In this document: positions 42,149 through 53,327 of the stretch, in pieces
Position numbering within the stretch: the stretch's first letter is position 1
Layout: each line of letters begins with the position of its first letter
NCBI GenBank assembly: GCA_049999805.1
Contig: JBNGIO010005973.1
Span: 113,154 to 177,153, forward strand
Source: Folioceros fuciformis
Taxonomy: Eukaryota; Anthocerotophyta; Anthocerotopsida; Anthocerotales
Direction of reading: 5' to 3'
Length of the DNA stretch: 64,000 nt
The notes under the pieces: generated by a model
Seen by the model: the letters and a program-made list of their open reading frames with translations, nothing else
Database searches by the model: none
Told to the model about the DNA's origin: nothing
Position numbers and translations under genes: made by a program

Positions 42149-43012
42149 ATGGAGGAAGGCGACAAAGAGGAGGAGGAGAAGCGGGAAGTTGGAAAGCTGG
42201 CAGTGTGGAGCGTGAGCTCAGCGAAGCCGGGGAATGGTGTGGACAAGCTTCGTGACTCCAACCTCGATACCTTCTGGCAGTATGCTCTCTATCAATTGTT
42301 TTTTTAGCTACTTGGCTCTCTTGGGAGTGTGCCTGAGGACCCTGGAGGGTCGTCCGTTTTCTCCGCGACACGATTGAGATATATATATATTTTTTCGTGC
42401 AATGCTACTAGCAGATCAGATGGTGCCCAACCGCATTTAGTCAACATTCAGTTTCAGAAGAAGGTCCGCCTCCAGGTAACTTCTGGTTCAATCCTTAAAT
42501 TGTTGCTCCCTAGCTGAAGACGATGTGTCACATATCACGCTGAGATGTCAGTGCATCGCAGCAAGTAGCTATCTATGTAAACTTTTCTACAGACGAGAGC
42601 TACACACCGAATAAGATCTCAGTTCGTGCCGGGAATTCGTTCCATGATTTACGGGTATGGCCGTAGTCTGATGTTTTGTGCGAGTTGGTTGGATGCTAAA
42701 CTTAAAGCCATTTCTGCAACTTTCAGCAGTCTTTCGGTTGCAGGAAATAAAAGTTGTGGATCTGCAAGAACCCGTGGGCTGGGTGTATGTATCTCTATGT
42801 CCAAATGGCGGTGATGCGAAGTGCGTGCGGTGACGTACTCAGTAGCTTTTCCGTTAGGCATGGAATTCCGCTCAATTAACTGACTTCCTTTTGTTTTCAG
42901 AGGAGGTGAGTTTCTGCGTGCTTTCCTCGTCCAGTTGGCTGTTCTTTCAAATCACCAGAACGGAAGAGATACACACATTCATCAGATCAAGATTTTCGGG
43001 CCCAGACAGTGA
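42149..43012 (+). CDS. APC10: Anaphase-promoting complex subunit 10 (APC10/DOC1)
   Basis: APC10 helps the APC/C ubiquitin ligase hold D-box substrates through its DOC (beta-jellyroll) domain. Five exons join in frame: 42149-42279, 42415-42475, 42562-42654, 42744-42820 and 42901-43012. They encode [99 protein letters not shown] and [20 protein letters not shown]. The model ends PRQ-stop at 157 residues. Most relatives are about 180-190 residues and end in a C-terminal Ile/Val-Arg tail that docks on APC3. That tail is absent here. A GTGAGT donor overlaps the stop, so a further exon may exist, but I found none. Confidence 0.93.
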
Positions 43013-43977
43013 GTTGATGTCCTTGGAGCTCCGCAGGTTATGGATTCGTTGTTATGTTGAGACGGCCTGAAGCTCAATGCCGTCATGGTCTGTAGAGTCC
43101 TCCAGTCTTCTACCAGATATATATTTTTTCAGTCTGAATTTGGGTTATATGCACAGGAATGCAGTTATTGGCAACTCCTTCCAATTTACAACTGTGGACT
43201 TCAGCATGCGGTCTACTGTCCGTTAGTTCTTTGGGGCTGGCCATTGGATTGCGCTGCAAATCTCAGATTCCTTCGACGATATTCTGGGACTGCTTTTTGA
43301 CCTAGTCTTATGCTGCCGGTCCCAACCACCAGCATAAATCAGGAGACTCGTCTGGTTTAGACTGGGTAAGCCGGTGTTTATTTGTTTAAACTGTGACCCT
43401 CAGGTCAAGGTGCCCCAACCAGCCAGCCATGCTTGTTAAGCCCTGGCCGTGCTCTCATGGTTCATTCAGTACTTTTATTGTGACAGCTTCAAAGAGACCT
43501 ACCAATGGTGTATTTTTGAGAAGTGACTGATGCTGATGTGGAGAAGAACCGAAGCTTAGCTGACCATCGAGAACCATAGCAACCAGCAGCTAGCGTCTGG
43601 AGCTTTCCACTCGGCTATCCCACTCAGAAACCTCATGTGCCCTTTGAGTCATGTCTCCATTGCGGCGTGTTGTCTTTCAGATTAGCTTTGCCCTCCGTAC
43701 GTTGCGAACCCTAAACCCTGCAGCTGGAACCCTGTTGTGATTGTAGAATGAGAGGAATTATTTCTGGAAAACTGTCATCACGGCACGGACCACGACCCTG
43801 ACTCCAAGTGTCCTGAACTCGTCGCCTGAACTCAAGTTAAGTCTCCCCCCCACTAACACTTCCCACCGCTCGAGGTACCACGTAATGTTAGGCATCTGTA
43901 GTGGTACCTATAGTTCTCGACATTGGTTTTCACGGGTCTTTTTCTCTTTCTGAAAAAAAAAACGTAAGCTAAACGAT
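43013..43977. other. Intergenic space between convergent APC10 and TPR genes
   Basis: No supported gene. It should contain the 3' ends of both neighbours and possibly an alternative last exon of APC10. No repeat was seen. Confidence 0.5.
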
Positions 43978-46090
43978 TTATTGACCATCGCTCGGCTTCT
44001 GTGAGGGAGACTGTGCGTCGGATGATAGACCATGTTCTGAGCTTGAAGAAGGTGGCTGTTCCGGAGTTTGAACTTCCAGGCCTCCCAAATTCAAAGACAA
44101 GCGAGTGACATCTATGTCTTCCTCAGCAGCCGCTCTGGAAGACGTTTCAGCCAGCTCCTCTTCTTTTTGTTGGTTCTCAACGGCTTTCAGTTTGGCTTGG
44201 GTGGCCATCTTGATGTTGCCTTCCACTATACCCAGCTGAACCTTGGAGAACGTTTCCACCTGGCGGTTCCCGGTACGCTTTGCGTACTTTAGGGCAGCGT
44301 TGTACTCAGTTCGAGCTTCGAGATGCCTGCGTTAGCATGGCAGGTCTCATGTCAAACGCTCGTGAGTAAGGAGTTAATTTGTGGCTGCCGTGAAAAATTC
44401 TACTGCGTACCTCTCCATCCGGAAAGCTATGTTGCCAAGAGTGAAGTGTGCTCTGGCTTGACCGACTTGGTCATTCAGTAGTCGGCAGATTTGCAGGTAC
44501 CTGGACATGCAGAACGCGGAAGATGAACAACCGGGCTTGGTGAAGGTTTGGCACAACCTTGGGGTCAAGTTCTTGACGAGGGAAGTGATACCTTGACATG
44601 CAGGCCTTCGCGGCCAACATCTTGTCTCTTCGGAAAAGTAGGAAGCCAAGACTACTCAATGCGATGGCTTGCTCCTGTGGATTTTCTAACGTGGTACAGC
44701 ATTTCAACGCTTTCTGCACATCACATGGGTCTCAGCACCTTCGCCATAACCTGGCTCTCACAAGGAAGCGTTCAACCGAAGGGCACAAGCGATACTTGCC
44801 TTGAAAAACTGGGCTGCATCGTTCCACTTCCCCAGCTTCATGGAGATGAATCCCAAGTTTGTGAATGCCACAAACTTTCCTTGTAGGTCTGCCATTTCCG
44901 CATGCTTTATGTGGTGCTGCATTGCTTGCTCGTACTGCGGAGGGCCACAGTGAGTCAACACTTGAACGCAGCAATTTCAGACCTTTGTGACGGTGATCCG
45001 CCCCTGGTCGGAAAGACAGAGCAAACCTCGATGATGTCATCAGTTTGCGTTGCAACTTCTTCATCGTGAAGAGCATGCTTCACAGTTTGAGCTTCCTGCA
45101 AGGAGCAGCCCATGCAGTTGTACGCCAGAGCCTGTCCTTCCTTGTCTTCTACTCTTCTACAAATGTCCAGGAATCGTTCATAGTTCTCTATCGCCTTAGG
45201 ATAGTCCTGCGTTTAGCAGCAGCAAGTATCAGGTATGAGATGGCTGTCAGCACAGTCCTTATCTGCACGCCCACGCAACCAAACGACAGATAAAAAGTAC
45301 CTGGCAGTTGTCATACAGAACAGCCATGCATAAGACTGCCCTTCCTTCGTCGAGCAACCGACTTGAATCATGGGATCGTTTACACGAGTCGGCAAGCACC
45401 TGGTAGTCAAGCAGCTTGTCTTTGTACCCTGGAAAACACATCTCCATCGAATGATCAAAGTGAACGCTTAATACGGACTTGCGACTTTCTCAGAAACAGT
45501 GGGTGCCTGGTGTATTTACCAAAACCTCCTTTCTCCAGAGACTTCTTCTGGTCCTCTGCAGTCAGCCTGTTTGGAGCCCGGTACTGAATGGGTATTGGGA
45601 GACGAACAAAGCTTGTGCTTGGTCTGCAGAGCTCGAGGTCTGCATCCATTGGTGGCTTTGAAAATGAGCACATCGACAGATGTGGTCAGCAAAGGATTGC
45701 ATGAGCATCAAGAGGCAAATTTACGACCATGATTCTATTCTTCTTGGGCCCTTATGGACGATCCCAAGACCTTGCACTAGAGCAATGTAGAAGGAAGGAC
45801 CTGAGGGTGGTGGCTTGCGTCCCAAGATGTACCGAGGAATTGGTACAGCAGGGCCCGCTTTGGAATCGCTTTTCTCTTCATACCTGGACACAAAAATAAA
45901 CAACCACAGGTTCCATGAGGTGAGGAAAAGTGGAAGAGGTGGAGGAGGTCGTAGTCTAGCTCCCGGGATAGTGAGATTGTTAGTCATGAAGAGGAGTGAT
46001 TGGGAAGTACCACAGACGGAGACCTTGTGCTCTGTCATTGAGTCTCAGGCCAATGTCAGAGGGGTTCAGCTGCGCAACTGAGGTTGCCAT
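43978..46090 (-). CDS. Tetratricopeptide-repeat protein, TTC29-like (tentative)
   Basis: Minus-strand exons form a TPR protein. Its likely N-terminus is MATSVAQLNPSDIGLRLNDR, joined to YEEKSDSKAGPAVPIPRYIL, then STSFVRLPIPIQYRAPNRLT and GYKDKLLDYQVLADSCKRSH. The middle is helical repeats: DEGRAVLCMAVLYDNCQ, YPKAIENYERFLDICRRVED, QYEQAMQHHIKHAEMADLQG with KFVAFTNLGFISMKLGKWND, ENPQEQAIALSSLGFLLFRR, and QARAHFTLGNIAFRMERY. The C-terminus is Glu/Ser/Pro-rich, ending QSPSQKPSDGQ. The pattern of alternating small and aromatic residues is typical of TPRs. I think TTC29, an axonemal protein kept in lineages with motile sperm, is the closest family, but I cannot confirm it. The junction between the second and third exons is uncertain; an alternative start is 45673, which has an in-frame stop upstream. 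Confidence 0.7.
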
Positions 46091-46506
46091 TACCACACAT
46101 CACTTCAAGATCTTATGGTAGCCAAATGGGAAATGACATAGGCCAGATGCTTGATGAAAAGGTTTGACACATCCAGGTGGACAGCTAAACGAAAGAATTG
46201 TGGTGGTTGGGTTTCAAGGCCTGATTTGTAAAAGTCAGGTGGCAGAGTAAAACAGAATCTCTATGGGATTGTCCTCTAAAAGCACTAAGGCTTTGCAGTC
46301 CGATACAGAAGATTCATGGCCCAGATGTCTCCATATGCTCCCTCTATCCCTGAGTATCTCCTCTGAGCAGCATATAGGAAACTCAGCGCTCAATACAGAA
46401 CTTGATCTGATAACTATTGCATGACTCCATCTTGCTACAGAGCTCTCCAGTAGGTATAAGATTGCTGTCTTCACAAAAGCTCGTGGCTACGACACAGCTC
46501 CCGGAG

Positions 46507-47841
46507 TCATCTTTGCTTCACGGGGACTTTTCTACTTACAGGATTTTTTACCCTGAACTTACCCTTTGCAGCCTCCTCGGTTTCGAAGTTCATTGCCTTC
46601 AGGAGCATGGAAGGAGATCGTCCGGTAGGGTCAGCCATCTCGTCATTTTTCTTCTTCTCTTTATCCATAATCTGCTTCTGGATAACTTTCTGCGGGGAAA
46701 AACTCAGTGCATTCAAAATCCTCCAGAGACTCTATCATGCTGGAGGATGTTTCAAGCTGGAAGAAATGCCCTTCATGTCAGGTGTTATTGCAGAGATCAT
46801 GTCTTGACACCATGCTGTCGTCTTCAGAGTAAGCTTGTCTGCATGCCAGTGGTCATAGATTCAGCCCTCTGATCCTGCATGCCTGTGCAGGTCAGGAAAG
46901 ATGAACCCTGTTGCAATCACATGGGCTCTTAAAAAAAACATTCCATTTTGCATGTAACCATGTGGAACATTTTGGTATGGAAGATCTGGTGTGGCTTCAC
47001 GGCCTACGCTTTCTCCACCTACCCTTCTTGCTGGGGAAGCACTTCTTGCAGTGCCTATTCCGTCCCACACTGAAAAAAATCCCTCATTCGCTTCTTTTCT
47101 TCTCCTCCTCCTTTCTTTTTCTGAGATCTTAACTTCACGCTCCTCCAAAGCTTCTCGGTCTGCAACTTTCTTCAAGTAAACTCTCTCCTCAGCCGCTTCC
47201 TTGTCATCTGCCTCCCGCTTCTCCCTAGCTTTCCTCAATGCCCGAAGTTCCTTCCAGTCTGACGGAACAGGAAACTTCTCTTGCACTTCCTTTAATCTTT
47301 GCTTCTCTAGTTCCTTCAAGGTCTTCTTATCAGGTCCCTTAGGCCCACGCTCATGCCTTCCAATCTTACTCAACACCACAATCTTCGGGGCTAATGCTTT
47401 TCGAGCTTGGAAACCATTGTATCCCTGAGCTAGAGCGTTGTTTCCACGAGGCTTGAACTCACGGAGGCTGTCATGGATCCAATTCAGGGAAGACGGGGCA
47501 CAGTAGCTTCCCAACTGTGGTGTCGTCTCTATATCCTTCTCAACAGTCCGCTTACCCCTTTCTAGTGCCCACATTGTCTGATTTTTGAGCAACAACTGAT
47601 GCCCATGCAGGGTGCGATTATGGGCCAGAACCATGTGCAGACAGATATCACCTCCCTGTCGAGACAAGGTTTCAGCCCTGGCGGTGTCTGCGAAGGGAGC
47701 TCACATCCATCAATTCATGGCACATTTCCAGGCCCATGAACAATGAGCCTGACCCAATGCAGCTCAGGGTTTAAGCCTTTGTGCAAAGTTTCTCACCTCA
47801 ATTCCACTCGTCAATCTCATCCGCAGAGAAGCCAGAACCAT
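46507..47841 (-). CDS. Basic coiled-coil protein of unknown function
   Basis: The proposed model starts MVLASLRMRLTSGIE (ATG at 47841), splices at GAG/GTGAG to a CGACAG acceptor, and continues GGDICLHMVLAHNRTLHGHQ. A long exon follows: TTPQLGSYCAPSSLNWIHDS, LREFKPRGNNALAQGYNGFQ, then a charged helical region (LKELEKQRLKEVQEKF, KISEKERRRRRKEANEG). The last exon begins after TTTTCCCCGCAG with KVIQKQIMDKEKKKNDEMAD, contains SPSMLLKAMNFETEEAAKG, and ends VKNPVSRKVPVKQR. Composition suggests a nuclear or RNA-associated protein, but I recognise no family. The donor of the long exon (near 46960-46990) is not certain. It lies upstream of, and on the same strand as, the TPR gene. Confidence 0.55.
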
Positions 47842-48783
47842 ACAAATCCCGCAGAGCCAACATCAAACCTGCTGCCCTTGGAGGAGAAGAAATTCTTCGT
47901 CTGGCTCTCTAAACCCTAAACCCTCCCCCCAAGGCTCTGCTCCTTCAGCTACGATCCGCCACTCGCTCGAGGGACAGCAACGCTGGCGTCGTCGCCCGCA
48001 GTTTTGGAAGGCAAGAAACTGATTAGCAGGATCGGCAAAAGGGACAGGGGCAGGCGCAAGGTGAGGCCCAGGAAGTTGAAGCTCACGGCACAGCAGGCAG
48101 GCACGGTGGACGAGAAGCAACCTAAACGGACTGGCTTCTTTGCCTGCCCAAGAGCGGCAGAGTCCATGGCAGGAATGGAGAGCCGGGTGACAGTCTTGCT
48201 GCCGCGAAGATCTCACTCCGATCTTGTTGCCAAACCCACCCACAAGATCGACGCCATAGCCGGCCGGCAGGCAGGCATCTCATCTTGCCACTGGTCGCGT
48301 CCAGTGCCTCTTCACAGGGGCCGGACAGTCAGGTGGCCGGTTTTCTCGTTGGAGACACTCGTAACGGAACGGGACAGCCTCCAGCCATTAAGCAAACAGA
48401 GGGTCGAGCCAAGAATTAAGCCGCGAGGTCCAAAGAAAGCCGCTCTGCCTGGCTGCCTGGCCTGTCTTCCCCTTAACGTTCCTCTCCTGTTCAAACCTTT
48501 GTCATCGTCGGGCTGGAGCTCTCCTTCAGATCCTCTGTCTCCAGCTCACACCAAGGTCTCCTATTGAGCTCACGCTTTGTTTGCACGGCCAACCCATCCT
48601 TTTGACTGAACTTATGACTCAGAGGCACTCACAAACAGTGATCAAAAGCACTTGACAATTTCTGTTCGTGATCGATTTGATTGCCCAGTACTGCCATGGG
48701 AGTTGCAGCATGAATTGGTAGAATCAGCATATCCAGGCTGCCACAACGTTGAGCCCGGGGCCAGACTCATTCACTCCAGCAGC
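47842..48783. other. Divergent 5' region between the coiled-coil and E2F-like genes
   Basis: The interval is GC-rich in its first half. A 187-codon plus-strand frame at 48004-48567 (start MEGKKLISRIGKRDRGRRKV) is basic and could be a 5' exon of the E2F-like gene, ending at an AAG/GTCTCC donor. Equally it could be a chance frame in a 5' leader. No domain is visible. Confidence 0.35.
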
Positions 48784-51700
48784 ATGGTTTCAACCCACGA
48801 CTCTGATGGAGAGGAGATGAGCCTGCCATACGGGAAGGAGAATTTCACAACCGTCAGCCTGGCCGGAAATCTGTACAAAAATGACGCCGAGCTCCTCTGT
48901 CCTGTTTCCACCAGCAGTGCTCTTGCAATAGCAGAATTGCAGGCAGAGCTCAGGTAATGACAAAAGTACAGGCAAAGCAATTTCTGATGACTTTGGGCTG
49001 CAGAGACAAGGTTCACGGAATCCTGAGACAAGCGGATGTGAATGTCATCTTCCGCAGAGCTTATAAGCTGGGGAAACAGAAGTGCTCTTACAACCAGGTG
49101 GAATTAGTGATCAAAGACATTGATTGCGGAGGAAAGGTGTCGGAGCTGAAGGTTTCAGAGGCCATAGAGACGTGCGTGGGGCCAGAAGTGGATGAGCAGC
49201 TTCGGGAGAGCTGCCTCAAATTCAATGTCCGCTTTGTGAACAACAACAGGATGAATTTGTACCTGTTTGTGGTGTATGCCACGCCTGGCAGGACAACTAG
49301 GACGGAGAAAAACACAGTCCGATATCACTGGGTACCTGTCACACGTTCCAAATGCCGCAAAGGTGATAACTCAGAACAGTCTTTCAGGATTGTGTAGTAA
49401 GAGGAATTGACGGCTAACCTGGGACTTTGAATGAACTGCAACCTGTAGGCTGCACGGGCCCGGTCATCAGGGGACTGCAGAGATTTGGAAGAATGCCGAG
49501 ACGGGGAGCAGGTGCAGCTGAAGGAGGAGAGGATTCCTGGAAGGAGCCAAGACATTTGTATATTGCAATAGACGAAGCCAGCACACACGTCTGCCCTAGA
49601 GATGAGACCTCCAAGTTCAGACTTCTTCTTGCAGCTTACGATGACAGGCAGCAGTTGATGGGCACCACGGTATCCAGCAGTATACGTGTTTTAGCCAACA
49701 ACGACGCTCCTCTGGGTGCAGCCTCCTTCAAGCTTCACTGCCACATCAGAGGTAAGACTCGTAACACAAGTATGTCAAGGTCAGAACTCTGAGCATCTGT
49801 GCATCCGTTACCGTGTGCTTCCGGATACAATGTCAGGCGGTTGGAGGTCCTCAAGCTCTGCACAGTTCAACTCCAAGGCTGATAGATCCGCAACTTGCAA
49901 CAGAGCTCCATTACAAGGTACCCATGGTGTGAAGATTGCAGCACTGTGAAGCATTCGTCTTGAACCAACTTGCCCTCCTTCAAGTGGGACCAATCTAACA
50001 ATGAGTAGGGTGGGCAGCAGCTCTACTGCAAAACAACAGCCCAACCCGGAGCTGCAGCACCAGTACACACACATCAAGTGAGGAGACACACCAGGTGGTT
50101 GAGTCTCCAACATCTGTTCATCAAAGCTTTCTGGCCACAGATCAATCATCCCAACAACAGGTGGACAAGCTTGCACCTGTGACTGTGGCAGATGTGAGCG
50201 TAAGACATGTAGGAGGATCTTGACCATCCGTGACCATCTCAATCGTGCGCAGATTCATACCTGTTCAGGCAAGTACAGATCCAAATGCAGTGCCTGGTCG
50301 GAAGACATGAATTGTCAAAGGAAGCAGTCACTCACAGAACTGTGCGATCGGCTTTTCGAGACGTATGGAGGAAAGCAGGACACCGTGATGACTCTTAAAA
50401 CTGTATCCAATTTGCTAGGTGAGTTGACACTCACAAGCGCACAGGCCCCCCGTGATGCCGCGTTTCTTTGCACTCCATGGGTCGGCACTGACTGCACAAC
50501 ACTTGTCTTCAGGGACCAGGAAAAACCGCATTGGTGACGTCTTCAATGTGCTGGAAGTTCTAGAGGTGGTGAGACACCAGGACAGGGATTCTTACGTATG
50601 GCTTGGCTATCAGCAGATCAGCCACAGATTAGGAGAGCTCCAGGTACAAGCACCACTCTTGCTAGAGAACTGCATAGATCGATTTCAAAAGCGGTGGAAT
50701 TCGAACACCAACAGGCATGCTTGGTATGCTTCATGATATCTGTGCTAGACGGAAATGACGAGCATGAGCGAGAGACGTGACTGTCAGATGTGCCGGCACA
50801 CCTCCGGCACGCGAGCGATGCAAGAACTAGGTGACACCGAGCCAACCTTGATCAGAATCATGAGCAGTAATGGCAGGAGCTCTCCAGATTCAGTTTTGCC
50901 ACTAAAGAGCATGTCCCTCAACGGCAATGAATACAATGCACAGACAACTTCCCGCGCTGTCGTGTACGGAACAGAAAGGAACGACTCTGAAGCAAAGCAT
51001 CTAGCTCGCAATGAACGAATGGGTGGTACATTAGATGCCCCAAAACTTCACAGTTCCCGCCAGACGATAGCAGATGGCATCCAGCGAGTACTAACAGCTG
51101 CTGGAATGTGTGCGCTGCAGATAATGCTGTCGGGCAGCTCACAAGGAAGTTTCTACAGCTGTTTCTGATGGATGAGGTTTGAGTGTAGCTCTTCTCCCGA
51201 TTCCCCTGTTCGCTCATCACTGCCATGGACAATCACAAATCAAGGAGATAGCGCTAATATGCTGTCTGTTTACCAGGGATTACTTGTTGGTTGGGATCAT
51301 GCAGTCAGAGCAGTACTTGATGATGCGGACATCCAGCACACTGTTCGTGGTGAGGCATGCTAGCAGAGATAAGACTAAAGGACTTCTGCACTTCTGCTTT
51401 CACAAAAGCATGCTGATAGACGTCAATGCTTCTGGAACACACAGTTCAAATTAGGCGGCTACTGGATATTGCAACCGTCCTATGTGCCTTGCACCTCATC
51501 AGGAGAATTGGAAGCTATAACTCCAGCTGCTGCTATGAATGGCTTGGAGCCCGAGGCGTGATCAACCATTTCATGTCCAGGGGTATCTTGTCACCATCTG
51601 CCATCACTGCTGCAAGTCTTCTAACAGTCAAGAAGTAAACAGATTGGGAAGGTCCAGCAATTGTATCCGGGTCGAACAAGAAATGTTTCTGCGAGTAGCA

Positions 51701-52961
51701 GCTTACTTCACAGATGTGCAGATGCAGCTGGCGTGAGGGCGGAGGAACTGAAGTCCAGACTGACCCCACCTTCGGTATTGTGTCCAACCAAGCGAGGAAG
51801 ATCGAGCCGTGCAGCAGTAGAGAACTGCCGACGCAAAAGGGCCAAGGTATCCAGTGGATCGGACTCAGAGGGCGTCTCTGAGTCTGCATCTAAACGTCCT
51901 CGACAGCTGCCAAACAGATACCTGGGTAGTTCTTCCCTTCGAAAGGAAGGATCACAAACCGGAGTGGGTTTGGCTCCCTCCACAAAAAGCAAGAAACAAA
52001 ACCATGGCAGCAATCCGAGGGCAGTAAGAGGAAATTGTGAGAAAAGAGGAAGCACTGACAACATAGGCAAAAAGCCTGCTCCAGGTGGGAGGAAGCCTCA
52101 ACGTCCCAGGAGCATCCACGCTCACAAGTCAGCAGAAGAGGATACAAGCCAGGTTGAAACTGTCCAGGCTCAATCGAACATCACAAGGATTGCTCCGGAC
52201 TGTCAAGAACATAAGACATGGAAGGACCGGAGGCAGTTGACCTCGGTCATTCCTCAGTTACCGAAGGATCTCCAACATCAGATGTACTCGGCAGCAGAGC
52301 CTGGGAAAGCTGGATCAGCTGCACTTGCCGTTCAGAAGTTACAGACATTAGGCCCGTGGCCCTGGTCTGCCTCATGGCAGCTCTGGGACTGCGAAAGTTG
52401 CCATCTGGGTCCGTGCACAGTCTTCTATCATGGCCGTCATGGGGGTGATTGTCAAGAGCACGAAACTCCTCTTCCTGCATTCAATCCGTTTTTCTATTTG
52501 CAGATGCTGTTCACGCCACAGCAAGTAGCACAAATGCAGTCACAGAATCCAGGTGAACACGCATTTCTCCGCCTTCTTGGATTTGCCAATAGGGCGAGAG
52601 ATGCAAGAAGTCTGGATCTAATCAACATGTGTTACTTGCAGCGTTTCTGTTCAACTACGTACACTACAACAGAGTCTACTACCATCTCTTCTGTGCACAG
52701 ACATGTTCTTTCAACAGCACACTGGTTCGGCCAGTTGCAGAGCTGGGCAGTGTTAAGGCGGACGACATTCTATGTCAGGAGCGCCGGAATCCGTTACCCT
52801 TGTCTGTTTCTCCAGCTGCACCTCCAAAGATTCCGAGCAGCATTTCAGCTAGCCCTGTGTGGAAGAGAGACAGGAAGGAACACAGCAATTGCAGTGAGGA
52901 CTTAGACCTTGCCCTGGTTTCATGCTCAGTGAGCAGGGGCTTAGGTTCAATCCTGTACTAG
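48784..52961 (+). CDS. Protein with a divergent E2F-like winged helix and unrecognised N-terminal domains (exons partly uncertain)
   Basis: A multi-exon plus-strand gene. It starts MVSTHDSDGEEMSLPYGKEN (48784-48953) and splices to RDKVHGILRQADVNVIFRRA (from 49004). The frame is open through a region I do not recognise (CLKFNVRFVNNNRMNLYLFV). A second unrecognised domain at about 49480-49751 reads HLYIAIDEASTHVCPRDETS, then SSSIRVLANNDAPLGAASFK. At about 50310-50420 and 50514-50643 the frame reads RKQSLTELCDRLFETYGGKQ, VMTLKTVSNLLG, RKNRIGDVFNVLEVLEVVRH and DSYVWLGYQQI. This lines up with the E2F/DP winged helix (E2F-like SL..LC..F, ..A...LG, RRIYD..NVLE, NQY.W.G). A long basic Ser-rich region follows (KRGRSSRAAVENCRRKRAKV). 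The last exon likely ends SNCSEDLDLALVSCSVSRGL before the stop at 52961. The usual RRIYD DNA-contact motif is KNRIGD here. Splicing between 49751 and 50300 and after 50643 is unresolved. Confidence 0.5.
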
Positions 52962-53327
52962 GAAATGTTATGTAGCGTAGGCTGCTGTGCTGTGAGACAA
53001 TAACAAATTACAAATAAAAACGTGACAACAAATTGATGAGTGTGGAGTCTGCTTGCCGCTTCGGCCGCACTAATGTACATTATGCGTCTGATCCACACCG
53101 AAGTGTGATTCGCATGAGTGATTCAAACCAAAATCAAGGCACAATTACAGATGTCAGAGTGCCTGTGGCATCCCTACCTAAACCAGCCTAATCCTGCTCA
53201 GGAGCTAGGACATGACCAAGCCATTGTCACTGTCGGGTGCATTGCGTCAGGCCTACAGCCATGTACCTAAGCTCTCAATTAATGATGAATCACTTACAAA
53301 AACCTAGAATCGGAGGAGGCACTTTTG
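52962..53327. other. Intergenic space between convergent E2F-like and CstF77 genes
   Basis: A short gap between two 3' ends. An AATAAAA-like element (CAAATAAAAACG, about 53010) could be the polyadenylation signal of the plus-strand gene. Nothing else seen. Confidence 0.45.

Noticed and set aside
45721-46038. A 3' exon for the coiled-coil gene ending PRRIESWS
   Set aside because: The phase does not match the preceding coiled-coil exon, whereas it joins in frame with a good N-terminus (MATSVAQLNPSD) of the TPR gene; the coiled-coil gene has its own basic C-terminus.
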